Assembly: GCF_022919215.1 (NCBI RefSeq)
Contig: NZ_CP095046.1
Location: 1,106,501-1,170,500, forward strand
DNA: 64,000 nucleotides
Direction: 5' to 3'
DNA from: Hymenobacter cellulosilyticus
Lineage (GTDB): Bacteria > Bacteroidota > Bacteroidia > Cytophagales > Hymenobacteraceae
Shown: one piece after another, positions 18,324 through 28,207 of the stretch
Position numbering within the stretch: position 1 is the first letter of the stretch
How the letters are laid out: each line of letters opens with the position of its first letter
The notes under the pieces: model-generated
Databases searched by the model: none
Seen by the model: only the letters and a program-made list of their open reading frames with translations
Told to the model about the DNA's origin: nothing
Made by a program: the position numbers and the translations under genes

Positions 18324-19226
18324 ATGGCTGAGCAAACTGCCACCCGTCAAATCAATGTTCCTCTCATGTCCAACCTGGCCGCAGCCGGGGAGGAGCCCGA
18401 AATCCTGTTCTGGGTCGGTTGTGCCGGAGCTTTCGACGACCGTTATAAGCGCGTTACCCGGGCTTTCGTCCGGATTCTGGAGCACGTGGGCGTAAAGTAC
18501 GCCGTGCTGGGCATGGAAGAAACCTGCACCGGTGACCCGGCCAAGCGTGCCGGCAACGAATTCCTGTTTCAGATGCAGGCCATGCAGAACATTACCACCT
18601 TCGAAGGCTACGGCATTAAGAAGATTGTGACGGCCTGCCCGCACTGCTTCAACACGATTAAAAACGAGTATCCCGCCCTAGGCGGCAACTACGAAGTAAT
18701 TCACCACAGCACCTTCCTGCAGCAGCTCATCAATGAGGGCCGGGTGGGCGTAGCCGGTGGCGGCGAGTTCAAAGGGCAGCGCATCACCTTCCATGACTCC
18801 TGCTATCTGGGCCGGGCCAATAACATCTACGAGGCCCCGCGCGACGTGCTAGCCACCCTCGATGCGGATCTGGTGGAAATGAAGCGCAGCAAAGCAAATG
18901 GTCTGTGCTGTGGCGCCGGTGGGGCCCAGATGTGGAAAGAGCCCGAGCCCGGCAAGAAGGATATCAACGTGGAGCGTACCGAAGAGGCGCTGGCCGCTCT
19001 AGACGGCAACGCCGCGGCTTTGCACAACCTGCTGGGGGTGGAAGGCGGCAACGCTGGCGCTACGCCCGCCCCGCGCGACGCACAGCAGCGCAGCATCATT
19101 GCCGTATCCTGCCCGTTTTGCATGACCATGATGAGCGACGGGGTTAAAAACAAGGAGCGCGAAAACAACGTGCAGGTCTTTGACTTGGCCGAGCTGATTG
19201 CTACGGCCGAGGGCCTCAACGCCTAA
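18324..19226 (+). CDS. CCG-domain (Fe-S)-binding oxidoreductase subunit (HdrB/D-like)
   Basis: Start ATG 18324 (MAEQTATRQINVPLM) was chosen over the TTG at 18300. The roughly 300-residue protein contains the two cysteine-rich motifs of the CCG family: ACPHCFNTIKNEYP with HDSCYLGRANNIY and GLCCGAGGAQMW, and SCPFCMTMMSDG near the end. Such domains bind noncubane or 4Fe-4S clusters in HdrB, GlpC, LutA and SdhE-type proteins. It is paired with the upstream membrane Fe-S protein, so it is probably the cytoplasmic catalytic partner. A spacer rich in Ala/Gly (about 240-265) interrupts the second domain. Confidence 0.87.
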   Translation: MAEQTATRQINVPLMSNLAAAGEEPEILFWVGCAGAFDDRYKRVTRAFVRILEHVGVKYAVLGMEETCTGDPAKRAGNEFLFQMQAMQNITTFEGYGIKKIVTACPHCFNTIKNEYPALGGNYEVIHHSTFLQQLINEGRVGVAGGGEFKGQRITFHDSCYLGRANNIYEAPRDVLATLDADLVEMKRSKANGLCCGAGGAQMWKEPEPGKKDINVERTEEALAALDGNAAALHNLLGVEGGNAGATPAPRDAQQRSIIAVSCPFCMTMMSDGVKNKERENNVQVFDLAELIATAEGLNA

Positions 19227-19278
19227 GCACATTAAGTAGCTGAAGACAAGAAAACTATTGTCTTCAAAACCCCGAATA

Positions 19279-19319
19279 AAACTGCCCCGGCGGAACTTCC
19301 GACCGGGGCAGTTTATGTT
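19279..19319 (+). terminator. Terminator after the Fe-S oxidoreductase pair
   Basis: AAACTGCCCCGG / CCGGGGCAGTTT stem followed by ATGTTTA. A smaller hairpin GAAGACAA/TTGTCTTC precedes it (19242-19265). Confidence 0.7.
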
Positions 19320-19409
19320 TAAAGCTATAGGTTGCCGTACTATTGCCCTAGTTGTTTGTTGCACCAGGGTCACCGTCGTCCGGCTGGCTTTGCCTTAGTT
19401 TTCTGACCT

Positions 19410-19892
19410 ATGTTTGTACCTTTCTCTGAGCTTCCGGCTTCGGCCCGTATTTGGATCTACCAGGCCAGCCGTCCGTTTACTACCACCGAAATAGCGCAGG
19501 TGGAACCCAAACTGCAGCGCTTTGCTGCGGAGTGGACTAGTCACGGCCGCAACCTGGAGGCTTCGGCCGCTATTTTACACCACCAGTTTCTGGTTATCGG
19601 CCTGAATGAGGCCGTGGCCGACGCCAGCGGCTGCTCCATCGACGCCTCGGTGCGGTTTGTACGATTAGTAGAAGAGCAAATTGGGTTGCAGCTGCTGGAA
19701 AAGTCCCAGTTGGCTTTCCTGATCAACGGACAAGTAGAGCTCGTTGACCGCCGGCAACTGCGGCAGGCTATTGCGGAAGGGCGGCTAACGGCTGACACTC
19801 CGTATTTTGACAACACCGTCGCGGAAAACGGGAAACTAGGGCCACTCTGGCCCGCACCGGCGGCAACGACCTGGCTGAGCAAATATTTCTAA
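19410..19892 (+). CDS. Conserved Bacteroidota protein (often labelled ABC transporter ATPase without support)
   Basis: 160 residues beginning MFVPFSELPASARIWIYQASRPFT. The pattern of a short beta-rich N-terminus, WTSHGRNLEASAAILHHQFLV and DASGCSIDASVRFV (D-x-S-G-C) is one I associate with a conserved Bacteroidota family. No Walker A, Walker B or ABC signature is present, so the common ATPase label is not supported. The Cys in SGCSID and the His in SHG could be functional. It stands alone, with its own upstream gap of 183 bp. Function unknown. Confidence 0.75.
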   Translation: MFVPFSELPASARIWIYQASRPFTTTEIAQVEPKLQRFAAEWTSHGRNLEASAAILHHQFLVIGLNEAVADASGCSIDASVRFVRLVEEQIGLQLLEKSQLAFLINGQVELVDRRQLRQAIAEGRLTADTPYFDNTVAENGKLGPLWPAPAATTWLSKYF

Positions 19893-20006
19893 TTCCCGGA
19901 AATGTTTTTGGTCCAGAGTAGAATAATGAGTAAACTTAGTATTATTGCTAGGCTCAAGTTGGCACATAGCCTGGCGAGTCTTCTACCATTACACTTCTAG
20001 ACATCC

Positions 20007-21934
20007 ATGAGGAAACTACTGTTTGTGTGCGCCGCGGCAGGTTCGGCAGCAATGCTGAGCAGTTGTGCTACGACGGGCAACGTGAGCAAGGCGGACAAGC
20101 GTTTTGCCCGCGGTGAATACGAAACTGCAATTGAATTATACAAAGCGGACGTTGCTAAAGGCAAAAACGTAGCAATGGCCAACTACCGCGTGGCAGAGTC
20201 TTACCGGCTCTCAAACCGCATTGAGCAGGCTGAAGGATACTACAAGGCAGCTTTGGATGGGGCGTAAAAAACCCGGATGCTGCTTTTTACTACGCTCTGG
20301 CCTTAAAAGCCAACGGTAAGTTTGACGAGGCTGCTTCGCAGTTTGAGTCCTACACCCAGAACGGAACCAACCGCACGCTGGCCGCCCGGGCCGAAATGGA
20401 AGCCAAAAACTCCCGCCTCGGCACCCAGATTGTGGCTATGCGTACCAATAACGAGGTAATGCCCCTAGATCAGCTCAACACGGCGTCGGCCGAGTTTAGC
20501 GCCACGATGATGCCCACGACTAAGGAGCTGGTTTTTGCTTCGGGGCGTGAAGGCAAGAAGTATGCTGGCAACGGGGAGGGCTTCAACGACCTTTTCGCCA
20601 TCAAGTTCGACGACGAGGCCAAGATGACTGGTGGCACCGTGCGCAAGCTCGAGCCCGCCTTCAATACCGAAGACATGCACGAGGCCAGCGCCACCTACTC
20701 GCCTGATGGTAAGATGGTCGTGTTTGCCCGCTCCAACAACGGTTCGAAGAAAGGCTACCTGAGCGTCGACCTGTGGGCCTCTTTCTTTAAGAACGGCGCG
20801 TGGGAAGAGCCTAAGCTCATCAATATCAACGACCGAACCGCCGACGACTTTTCGCCGGTATTCTCCCCCGACGGGCAGACGCTGTATTTTGCCTCGGGCC
20901 GCAAAGGTGGTCAAGGTGGCAACGACATCTATAAGGCAACGCTGGGCGCCAATGGCCGCTTCACGCCGGCCGAAAACCTGGGCCCGGAAATCAACACGCC
21001 CGGCAACGAAAACTTCCCGGCCGTGGCTCCCGACGGCACCTTGTACTTCTCTTCCGATGGGCATCCTGGCTTAGGCAAGCTGGACATCTTCATGGTGGAA
21101 AAAGGCAAGGTGAAAAACTTGGCTGCTCCCATTAACAGTAACAGTGACGACTTTGCCCCCTTCTTTACGGGTAAGGATATGGGCGTATTCTCCTCGAACC
21201 GCACCGGCGGTAAGGGCAGCGACGACCTGTACATGTTCCGCAAGAAGCCGCTCAAGCTGGTGACCTTCTACGCGGACGGTACGCTGGTAGAGCGCAACGA
21301 CAAGACTGGCGAAACGCTGCCGGTAGCCAACGAAACCGTGGCGCTGTTCGACAGCAAGGGGCAGAAGCTGCAGGAAGTAACCTCCGGCGCCGATGGTAAG
21401 TTCTCCATCAAGCTCGACTCAGCCGCGGCCAACTACTCGCTCATTGCCGACCGGGCTGGCTACTTTACCGCCCGCAATGGCGTGAGCACCGTGGGCCGCA
21501 AGCCCAGCCAAGCAGAGCTGCCCAGCGAGATGAACGACATCAAGGTACCCGTAACGCTGACCCTGACCAAGATCGTGAAGAACAAGGCCATTGTGGTCGA
21601 CAACATCTTCTACGATTACAACAAGTGGGACATTCGTCCGGACGCAGCTACTGAACTGGATAAGCTGGTGCAGACGCTCAATGACAACCCCAAGATTACC
21701 ATTGAGCTTAGCTCCCATACTGACTCCCGCGGTAAGGATGCATACAACCAGACTCTGTCGCAGAAACGTGCGCAGTCGGCCGTAGACTACATCATTTCCA
21801 AAGGGGTAGACAAGTCCCGGATTACGGCCCGCGGCTATGGTGAAACCAAGCCGGTGATTAAGGCGGCTAAAACCGAAGAGGATTACCAGCGCAACCGCCG
21901 CACCGAGTTTCAGGTAACCAAGATTTCGGAATAG
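20007..21934 (+). CDS. PorE-like OmpA-family lipoprotein of the type IX secretion system (one-base frameshift)
   Basis: Domain order matches PorE: lipoprotein signal (MRKLLFVCAAAGSAAMLSSC, Cys near residue 20), TPR region (30-130), beta-propeller of PD40/WD40-like repeats (about 155-420, with SPDGKMVVFA, SPDGQTLYFAS, APDGTLYFSSDG), a carboxypeptidase-regulatory fold (about 430-500), and a C-terminal OmpA peptidoglycan-binding domain (ELSSHTDSRGKDAYN and AQSAVDYI). PorE anchors the T9SS ring to peptidoglycan in the periplasm. The frame is broken in the GGGG run at 20259-20262 (expected ALDGGVKNPDAAFYYA); joined length is about 643 residues. No other T9SS gene is adjacent. Confidence 0.85.
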
Positions 21935-21956
21935 CTTCGGTTACTTTTCTAAAGCA

Positions 21957-21992
21957 AAACGCCCCGTACACGTATGTGCGGGGCGTTTTCGT
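21957..21992 (+). terminator. Terminator of the PorE-like gene
   Basis: AAAACGCCCCG / CGGGGCGTTTTC stem with a 12-nt loop and a T-rich tail. Confidence 0.9.
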
Positions 21993-22141
21993 TTAATCAG
22001 CCTTAGTCAGGGAGGTTGACTATCGGATAAATGAGGGCGTTGGCAAGCTGGGCGCTACCAAGGTTTCAGAACTGGCACAATCCTTGGCTTTAAGGAGAAT
22101 ACGGAAGCGGATGGGCCGCTTTTCCGAAAGCTCTTGTTGCC

Positions 22142-22986
22142 ATGAAAAAGGCGCTACTCCTCTGCTTCGGCCTGCTCGTGTTGCTGGCTGCTGACCTTAA
22201 GGCCGCTCCGGCCAACGTAAACTTTTCATCGGAGCGGGGCATTCCTTTCAATCTAGTATTCGACGGCCGGGCACTGACGCGCAACGGGGCCCGCGAAGTT
22301 CACATCGACCGACTGGTACCAGGTTACCACTGGGCTGAGTTTTTTATTCCCACCGGCTACGGCCGCTCCATCAGCTACCGCACCCGCGTGTTTCTGGACC
22401 CCGGCCTGGAAACGACCTACGTGCTAGTGACGCGCCAGGGCTACCCACCTGTATTACGCAAGGTAGGCGCTTTCCCGCTGCGGGGCGGCCCACGGGGTGG
22501 CTACGGCCCCGCGGCGGCTACGACCCGCGCTACGACGACCGTAGCGGCCGCAACGACGGCTACTACGACGACTCGTATGGCAGCAATAACGGTGGCTCTT
22601 CCAATGGCGGCTATAATGGCTCGAATGGGGGCAACGGCGGTTACGATGATTATCCACCTGCAGGCGGCGGGCAGTATTCGGGTGGTTCGGTGAGCGTGTA
22701 TCGGCCCATGCAAGGCCAAGATGTAGACGCCTTGGTGAACAGTGTGCGAAGCAAGTCTTTTGACAGCAGCCGCCTCGATGTAGCCAAGCAAGCCCTGGAG
22801 CAGTCCACTATTCAGGCCGATGATTTGAAGCGGCTGCTAGGCACTCTCGACTTTGAGAACTCGAAGGTGGAGCTGGCGAAGTTTGCTTACCCCCACGTGA
22901 CTGACCAGCAAAACTTCTACCGGGTATATGACTCGTTTCAATTCGAGTCGAGCATTAAAGAGGTTCAGGACGCGGCCCGGCGTTAA
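22142..22986 (+). CDS. DUF4476 protein with Gly/Asn/Tyr-rich linker (one-base frameshift)
   Basis: Signal peptide MKKALLLCFGLLVLLAADLKA, then a small beta domain (about 25-115). A low-complexity linker rich in Gly, Asn, Ser and Tyr follows once the frame is corrected in the CCCC run at 22507-22510 (RGGYDPRYDDRSGRND...). The C-terminal DUF4476 domain (about 190-281) contains DVDALVNSVRSKSFDSSRLD and FENSKVELAKFAYPHVTD. Read uncorrected, the linker becomes an Ala/Thr-rich tail, which is an artefact. DUF4476 is found in secreted Bacteroidota proteins of unknown role. Confidence 0.85.
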
Positions 22987-23005
22987 AATTTAGGAATTGA
23001 TAAAC

Positions 23006-23040
23006 AAAAAAGGCTTCTGCAGTATGCAGAAGCCTTTTTT
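23006..23040. terminator. Bidirectional terminator between convergent genes
   Basis: A perfect stem AAAAAAGGCTTCTGCA / TGCAGAAGCCTTTTTT with a 3-nt loop, between the DUF4476 gene (plus) and the DUF4293 gene (minus). Confidence 0.92.
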
Positions 23041-23057
23041 GTTGTATTCAGCGCCGC

Positions 23058-23534
23058 TTAGCGCAGGCGGTCCATCGAGCGTACCAGCTGCTCGTCGCGG
23101 CGGATAAAGCGGTTGGCCAGCAGATTCAGTAGCAGAGCCACAGTGGGCAGGTAGAAGCCAGCTTCGTAGGTGCCGGGCATCTTGATGTTAAGCATACGCT
23201 CACCAATGCCGGAGTAGTAGAAGCTGGCGCCCAACGTGGCCACAATCAGCAGGAAGTTGAGCACGCCAAGCTTAAGCTGGGTGAAACGGTTACGGAACTG
23301 GGAAATTTCGAACAGCGCCACGGCTGCCGAAGCCAGGGCCAAAGCCGCAATGGCGTAGGTATTGGTGGGTACCGACATGCCCGCATCGGCGTGAGCATAG
23401 GTAAGTTTGGTAGCAGTGAGAACCAACTCCTGGTTGCTGGCCGAGTCGAGCTTACTCCAGATGGGAACAAACACGACGCTTAGCATGGCTAAAGCAAGCA
23501 GCAAGAGAAATACGCTTTGGATTCTTTGTATCAT
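23058..23534 (-). CDS. DUF4293 family membrane protein
   Basis: From ATG 23534 (MIQRIQSVFLLLLALAML) the protein has 158 residues and four membrane helices (about 5-25, 60-80, 92-112, 125-145). MIQRIQ at the start and the four-helix layout are characteristic of DUF4293, a Bacteroidota family. The longer frame reaching 23621 would add non-hydrophobic residues and run into the divergent thiolase promoter, so I reject it. Function unknown. Confidence 0.85.
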   Translation of the reverse strand: MIQRIQSVFLLLLALAMLSVVFVPIWSKLDSASNQELVLTATKLTYAHADAGMSVPTNTYAIAALALASAAVALFEISQFRNRFTQLKLGVLNFLLIVATLGASFYYSGIGERMLNIKMPGTYEAGFYLPTVALLLNLLANRFIRRDEQLVRSMDRLR

Positions 23535-23625
23535 CTTTGTTGTTATGAAACTCTGGCCCGTGCGCACTTGTACGCCGGGCCGGCAAAAGTAGCCAACAAC
23601 GACCGGAATAACCGCATTCAATAAA

Positions 23626-24828
23626 ATGCCAACTGCTTATATCGTGGACGCCGTCCGCACCCCCATTGCCAAATTTGCCGGTGCCCTCAGCAGCGTACGT
23701 CCCGACGACCTGGCCGCGCACGTCTTGCGTGAGCTGTTACGCCGTAATCCTTCCGTGGATAAGACGGCGGTGGAAGATGTAATTATGGGTGCCGCCAACC
23801 AAGCCGGCGAAGACAACCGCAACGTGGCCCGCATGGCTGCCCTGCTGGCCGGCCTGCCCACCACAGTGCCCGGCGTGACCGTCAACCGCCTCTGCGCCTC
23901 GGGCCTGCAGAGCATCATGGATGCTTCGCGGGCCATTATGAGCGGGGAGGGTGACATTTACTTGGCCGGCGGCTCGGAAAGCATGACCCGGGCTCCGTTT
24001 GTGATGGCCAAGTCGGAAACGGCCTTCGGGCGGGAGCTGACGGCCCACGACACGACCCTGGGCTGGCGCTTCGTGAACCAGAAGCTCTCGAAAATGCACC
24101 ACCCGTACGCCATGGGCGAAACCGCCGAAATCGTGGCGCGCAAGTATGGCATTTCACGGCAGGAGCAGGACGAGTTTGCCTTCAACTCCCAGCGGAAGTA
24201 CCAGCGGGCCCAGGAGAAAGGCCGCTTCCGCCGCGAAATTGTGCCTGTCTTCGTGCCCAACCCCAAGGGGGATACCGCGTTGTTCGACACCGATGAGCCG
24301 CCCCGCTTGTCGTCGATGGAAAAGCTAGCCAGCATCCGGCCCGCTTTCCAGCCCGTAGATGGCACCGTGACGGCCGGCAACTCGGCGGGTATCAACGACG
24401 GGGCTGCGGCCGTGCTGGTGGTGAGCGAGGAAGCCTTGAAGCGTTACAACCTCAAGCCCATGGCCCGGGTGGTGTGCTCGGCCGTAGCCGGTGTGGACCC
24501 GTCGGTAATGGGCATTGGCCCGGTGCCGGCTACCAAGAAGGTGCTGCAGCGCGCTGGTCTGACTATCAACGACCTGGACCTGATTGAGTTAAATGAAGCC
24601 TTTGCTGCCCAGAGCATTGCCTGCCTGCGCGACCTGGAGCTGGACCCCGACAAAGTGAACGTAAACGGTGGCTCTATTGCCATTGGTCACCCGCTGGGAG
24701 CTAGTGGAGCGCGGATTACGGCGACGCTCCTGCACGAGATGCAACGTCGGGAAGGCTCCCGCTACGGCCTCGTGACGATGTGCGTAGGTGTAGGGCAGGG
24801 GGCTGCTACTATCTTCGAGAAACTCTAG
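23626..24828 (+). CDS. Acetyl-CoA C-acyltransferase (thiolase; 3-oxoadipyl-CoA thiolase-like)
   Basis: Thiolytic cleavage or condensation of 3-ketoacyl-CoA. The 400 residues are full-length. The nucleophile Cys lies in [12 protein letters not shown] (about residue 89), the His base in [16 protein letters not shown] (about 357) and the second Cys in MCVGVGQGA (about 387). NEAFAAQ is conserved. Resemblance in the [24 protein letters not shown] stretch is to PcaF/PaaJ-type enzymes, but no aromatic-degradation genes are nearby, so a general fatty-acid or phenylacetate role cannot be separated. It diverges from the DUF4293 gene over a 91-bp gap. Confidence 0.92.
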   Translation: MPTAYIVDAVRTPIAKFAGALSSVRPDDLAAHVLRELLRRNPSVDKTAVEDVIMGAANQAGEDNRNVARMAALLAGLPTTVPGVTVNRLCASGLQSIMDASRAIMSGEGDIYLAGGSESMTRAPFVMAKSETAFGRELTAHDTTLGWRFVNQKLSKMHHPYAMGETAEIVARKYGISRQEQDEFAFNSQRKYQRAQEKGRFRREIVPVFVPNPKGDTALFDTDEPPRLSSMEKLASIRPAFQPVDGTVTAGNSAGINDGAAAVLVVSEEALKRYNLKPMARVVCSAVAGVDPSVMGIGPVPATKKVLQRAGLTINDLDLIELNEAFAAQSIACLRDLELDPDKVNVNGGSIAIGHPLGASGARITATLLHEMQRREGSRYGLVTMCVGVGQGAATIFEKL

Positions 24829-24846
24829 GCGCTAATTGGTAAGCTG

Positions 24847-25391
24847 ATGGCTGATTCCCTGCTCCGCCCGACGCTTGCCTTGCCGCTACAAGATGCACGG
24901 CTGCGGCCCTGGCACCTGCACGATGCCCCGGTGTTGGCTGAGCAAGCCAATGACCGGGAAATCTGGCAAAACCTGCGCGACATATTTCCGCACCCGTACC
25001 GGCTGGAAGACGCCTATTGGTACATCGGCCTGACCACTGATCCGGCCTCCAAGGATATTCACCTGGCCATTGAAGTGGCCGGGAAGCCGTGGGGGCCATT
25101 AGTGTGTTGTTTAAGGACGACATCAACCGGTGCAGCGCCGAAATCGGGTACTGGCTGGGGCGGGAGTACTGGGGCCGGGGCATTGTGCCCGTTGCCGTGC
25201 GAGTCCTGACTGACTACACGTTTGCTCACTTCGATGTGAGCCGGCTGTACGCCGAAATATTTGCCCGCAATGCTGCCTCGGCCCGGGTGCTGACCAAAGC
25301 CGGCTACCACCTGGAAGCCCGGCTGCAGAAAAGCCTCGTGAAAGAAGGCCTTGTGCAAGACGCGCTATTGTTCACGGCGCTGAAACCCTGA
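24847..25391 (+). CDS. GNAT family N-acetyltransferase, RimJ/RimL-like (one-base frameshift)
   Basis: Reconstructed length about 182 residues. LRPWHLHDAPVLAEQANDREIWQNLRD near residue 18 and AEIGYWLGREYWGRGIVPVAVRVLTDYTF in the second half are typical of ribosomal-protein-type acetyltransferases; REYWGRG is the acetyl-CoA pyrophosphate-binding Q/RxxGxG-like loop, and RNAASARVLTKAGYHLEARL follows. The frame breaks in the GGG run at 25081-25083 (expected VAGEAVGAISVLFKDD). It starts 18 bp after the thiolase stop, so it is probably cotranscribed. The acceptor is unknown. Confidence 0.88.
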
Positions 25392-25481
25392 TGGCTGATT
25401 ACTAGGGGTTTTCATTTCCTCTATCGGACGTCAAACGTCCGGCAACTGATACTCAGCCTTCAACCTCCAACCTCTACCGCA

Positions 25482-26270
25482 GTGCGCTATTTTCTTCATC
25501 TGGCTTACGAAGGCACCCAGTACCACGGCTGGCAGGTGCAGCCCAACACCCTGACGGTGCAGCTGGAGCTGGAGCGGTGCCTGAGTCAGGTATTGCGCCA
25601 GCCCATCCATATTCTGGGCAGTGGCCGCACCGACACCGGCGTGCACGCCAGCCACCAGGTAGCGCACTTCGACGCCGATATTCCGGCTACGCTGGATGAA
25701 GCCACGGTGGTGTACCGCCTCAACCGGGCCCTGCCCAAGGACATTGCCGCCCGTCTGCTGCACCCGGTACCCGACCGGGCCCACGCCCGTTTCGACGCCG
25801 AGGCCCGCACCTACGAGTACCACGTGCGCCTCGTGCCCGACCCGTTCAGTGTGAACCACAGCCTGTATCTGGACCGTGCCCCAGACGTGGCAGCTATGAA
25901 CCAGGCCGCCGCTTCCATGCTCGGCTCGTTTGACTTTACCAGCTTTTCCAAGGTCAAGGGCGGTGAAAACCATTATGTGTGCGTGTGCTACGAAGCCGGC
26001 TGGCACCCCACGCCGGGCGGATTGGTATTCCGCATCCGGGCCAACCGTTTCGTACGCGGCATGGTGCGGCTCGTGGTGGGCACTTTGCTGATGGTAGGCC
26101 GGGGCAAGATTACGCCCGCCGAGTTTAAAGCCATTCTGCTGGCCCAGAATCGGGTGGATGCGGGGGGCGCCGCTCCGGCCCAGGGCTTGTTCCTGAGCAA
26201 GGTGGAGTATCCCGTCGAGCTGGTGCCCGCGCCGGCTGCGACGCTGGAATTGCCGTATCTGGTGGTTTGA
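25482..26270 (+). CDS. truA: tRNA pseudouridine synthase A
   Basis: Makes pseudouridine at positions 38-40 of tRNA anticodon arms. 262 residues with GTG start at 25482 (RYFLHLAYEGTQYHGWQVQP). The catalytic Asp is in GSGRTDTGVHASHQ (about residue 53). RTYEYHV and FRIRANRFVRGMVRLVVGTLL are conserved. It is followed by a 140-bp gap with an inverted repeat before the ABC exporter gene. Confidence 0.95.
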   Translation: MRYFLHLAYEGTQYHGWQVQPNTLTVQLELERCLSQVLRQPIHILGSGRTDTGVHASHQVAHFDADIPATLDEATVVYRLNRALPKDIAARLLHPVPDRAHARFDAEARTYEYHVRLVPDPFSVNHSLYLDRAPDVAAMNQAAASMLGSFDFTSFSKVKGGENHYVCVCYEAGWHPTPGGLVFRIRANRFVRGMVRLVVGTLLMVGRGKITPAEFKAILLAQNRVDAGGAAPAQGLFLSKVEYPVELVPAPAATLELPYLVV

Positions 26271-26298
26271 GACTTTAAGAGCTCAGAACCGAGGGCAT

Positions 26299-26401
26299 AG
26301 AACTCAGAAGCCAACGAAGCATTTGCCCGTTTCAGCTGTTTGAGTCATTCCCAACCGGCCTCGCTCGTCGTCTACGCTCTACCATCTACGCTCTGAGTTC
26401 T
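26299..26401. repeat. Intergenic inverted repeat with word-like arms
   Basis: AGAACTCAGA at 26299-26308 is complementary to TCTGAGTTCT at 26392-26401. The right side contains a degenerate internal repetition (TCTACGCTCTACCATCTACG). Like the class I repeats it sits immediately before a start codon (26413). Confidence 0.5.
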
Positions 26402-26412
26402 AAAATATCCTC

Positions 26413-28197
26413 ATGGAACAAGCTACTACCGCTACTAAAACCGGCAATATCTTCGACTGGCAGGTGCTGCGCCGTCTGATGACCTATGTGCGGCCTTACC
26501 AGCGGGTTTTTTACTTCCTGATCTTCCTGACCGTGGCTACCGCCGCCCTGGGCACGCTACGTCCCTTCCTGATTCAGCGCATGGTCGACGTCAGCATCGA
26601 ACAGGGCGACATGCTGGGGCTCAACAAGATGTTTGGCCTGCTGCTGATTCTGCTGGTGGCCCACGCCCTGGTCAGCTACCTGCAAACCTACTTTGGTGGC
26701 TGGCTGGGCCAGTACATCGTGCGCGATATTCGCGTGGACCTCTACAAGCACATCCTGGATCTGCGGCTGAAGTTTTTCGACCGGACGCCCATTGGCGTGC
26801 TGGTGACCCGCAATATCTCCGACGTGGAAACCCTGTCCGACGTGTTCAGCGAAGGACTGGCGGCCATGATTGGCGACATTCTGCAGCTGCTCTTCATCAT
26901 GGGCTTCATGTTCTGGATTGACTGGCGCCTGACCCTGGTCAGCCTCTCGGTTATTCCGCCGCTGCTCTACAGTACCTACGTGTTCAAGGAGAAAGTGAAA
27001 ACCTCGTTTCAGGAAGTGCGCACGGCCGTGGCCAACCTCAACTCCTTTGTGCAGGAGCACCTGACGGGCATGAACGTGGTCCAGATTTTCAACAACGAGG
27101 AGCGCGAATACCGCAAGTTCAAGGCCATCAACCAGGAGCACACCCGGGCCAACATTCGCTCGGTGCTTTACTACAGCATCTATTTTCCCGTGGCCGAAGT
27201 GCTGGCCGCTGTGGGCGTGGGTCTGCTAGTATGGTACGCCGCCCAAGGGCAGATTGAAGGCACGATTTCGAAAGGGGCCCTCATTGCCTTTATCATGTAC
27301 AACGCGCTGTTCTTCCGGCCTATCCGTCAGATTGCCGACCGGTTCAACACCCTGCAGCTGGGTTTGGTAAGTACCGAGCGGCTACTCAAGCTACTCGACA
27401 GCAAGGAGCTTATTGCCGACAACGGTACCTATGCCCCGGCTCAGCTCCAGGGCGACGTGAAGTTCGACAAGGTCTGGTTTGCCTACAACGACGAGGAATA
27501 CGTGCTGCGCGACGTAAGCTTTGAGGTAAAGGCAGGCCAAACCATTGCCTTCGTGGGCGCTACGGGCGCGGGCAAAACCAGCATTATCAACCTGCTCAGC
27601 CGCTTCTACGAAATCAATAAGGGCACCATTGCCGTGGATGGCCATGACCTGCGCGAGTACGACCTCAAGGAGCTGCGCCGCCACATCGGGGTAGTGTTGC
27701 AGGACGTGTTTCTCTTCGCCGGCACCATTCAGGACAATATCACCCTGGGCAACAAGGATATTACCGAGGAGCAAATCTGGGCTGCTGCCGACCTGGTCGG
27801 GGCCCGGCGCTTTATCGAGCGGCTGCCCGGCGGCCTGCAGTACCCCGTAATGGAGCGGGGCGCGACCCTGTCGGTAGGGCAGCGCCAGCTGATTTCCTTC
27901 GTGCGGGCCATGGTCTACCAGCCCCGCATCATCATTCTGGACGAGGCCACGTCCTCCGTGGATAGTGAAACCGAGGAGCTGATTCAGCAGGCTATTGAAA
28001 AGCTGATGCAGGGCCGTACTTCCCTCGTCATTGCCCACCGCCTGAGCACCATCCAGAAGGCCGACCGTATCATTGTGTTGGACCGCGGCGAAATTAAGGA
28101 AGCTGGTACCCACGAAGAACTGCTACGCCACGGCGGCTTCTACCAGCAGCTCTACCAGATGCAGTACAAAGACGCCCTGAATACTCCCGCCGAATAA
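26413..28197 (+). CDS. ABC exporter half-subunit, MdlB/SmdB-like
   Basis: 594 residues. A six-helix exporter domain (1-330) is followed by an ATPase domain. Walker A is GATGAGKTS (about 384-392), Walker B with catalytic Glu is IIILDEATSSVD, and the H-loop is IAHRLST. The ABC signature is degenerate, LSVGQRQ instead of LSGGQ. In E. coli MdlB and in one half of LmrCD/TM287-288-type exporters the signature deviates in the same way, while the partner lacks the Walker B Glu. The 31224-33008 protein has exactly that complementary defect. Probable role: export of lipids or drugs as a heterodimer. The substrate is unknown. Confidence 0.9.
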   Translation: MEQATTATKTGNIFDWQVLRRLMTYVRPYQRVFYFLIFLTVATAALGTLRPFLIQRMVDVSIEQGDMLGLNKMFGLLLILLVAHALVSYLQTYFGGWLGQYIVRDIRVDLYKHILDLRLKFFDRTPIGVLVTRNISDVETLSDVFSEGLAAMIGDILQLLFIMGFMFWIDWRLTLVSLSVIPPLLYSTYVFKEKVKTSFQEVRTAVANLNSFVQEHLTGMNVVQIFNNEEREYRKFKAINQEHTRANIRSVLYYSIYFPVAEVLAAVGVGLLVWYAAQGQIEGTISKGALIAFIMYNALFFRPIRQIADRFNTLQLGLVSTERLLKLLDSKELIADNGTYAPAQLQGDVKFDKVWFAYNDEEYVLRDVSFEVKAGQTIAFVGATGAGKTSIINLLSRFYEINKGTIAVDGHDLREYDLKELRRHIGVVLQDVFLFAGTIQDNITLGNKDITEEQIWAAADLVGARRFIERLPGGLQYPVMERGATLSVGQRQLISFVRAMVYQPRIIILDEATSSVDSETEELIQQAIEKLMQGRTSLVIAHRLSTIQKADRIIVLDRGEIKEAGTHEELLRHGGFYQQLYQMQYKDALNTPAE

Positions 28198-28207
28198 CCC
28201 CGTTTCT

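Noticed and set aside
19410..19892. ABC transporter ATPase label
   Set aside because: No Walker A, Walker B or signature motif is present in the 160 residues.
22142..22693. Ala/Thr-rich C-terminus in the 22142 protein
   Set aside because: It is the out-of-frame reading of a Gly/Asn/Tyr-rich linker after a lost C at 22507-22510.
26557..27141. Antisense frame in the ABC exporter gene
   Set aside because: His/Gln/Val-rich composition typical of antisense translation of a GC-rich gene.
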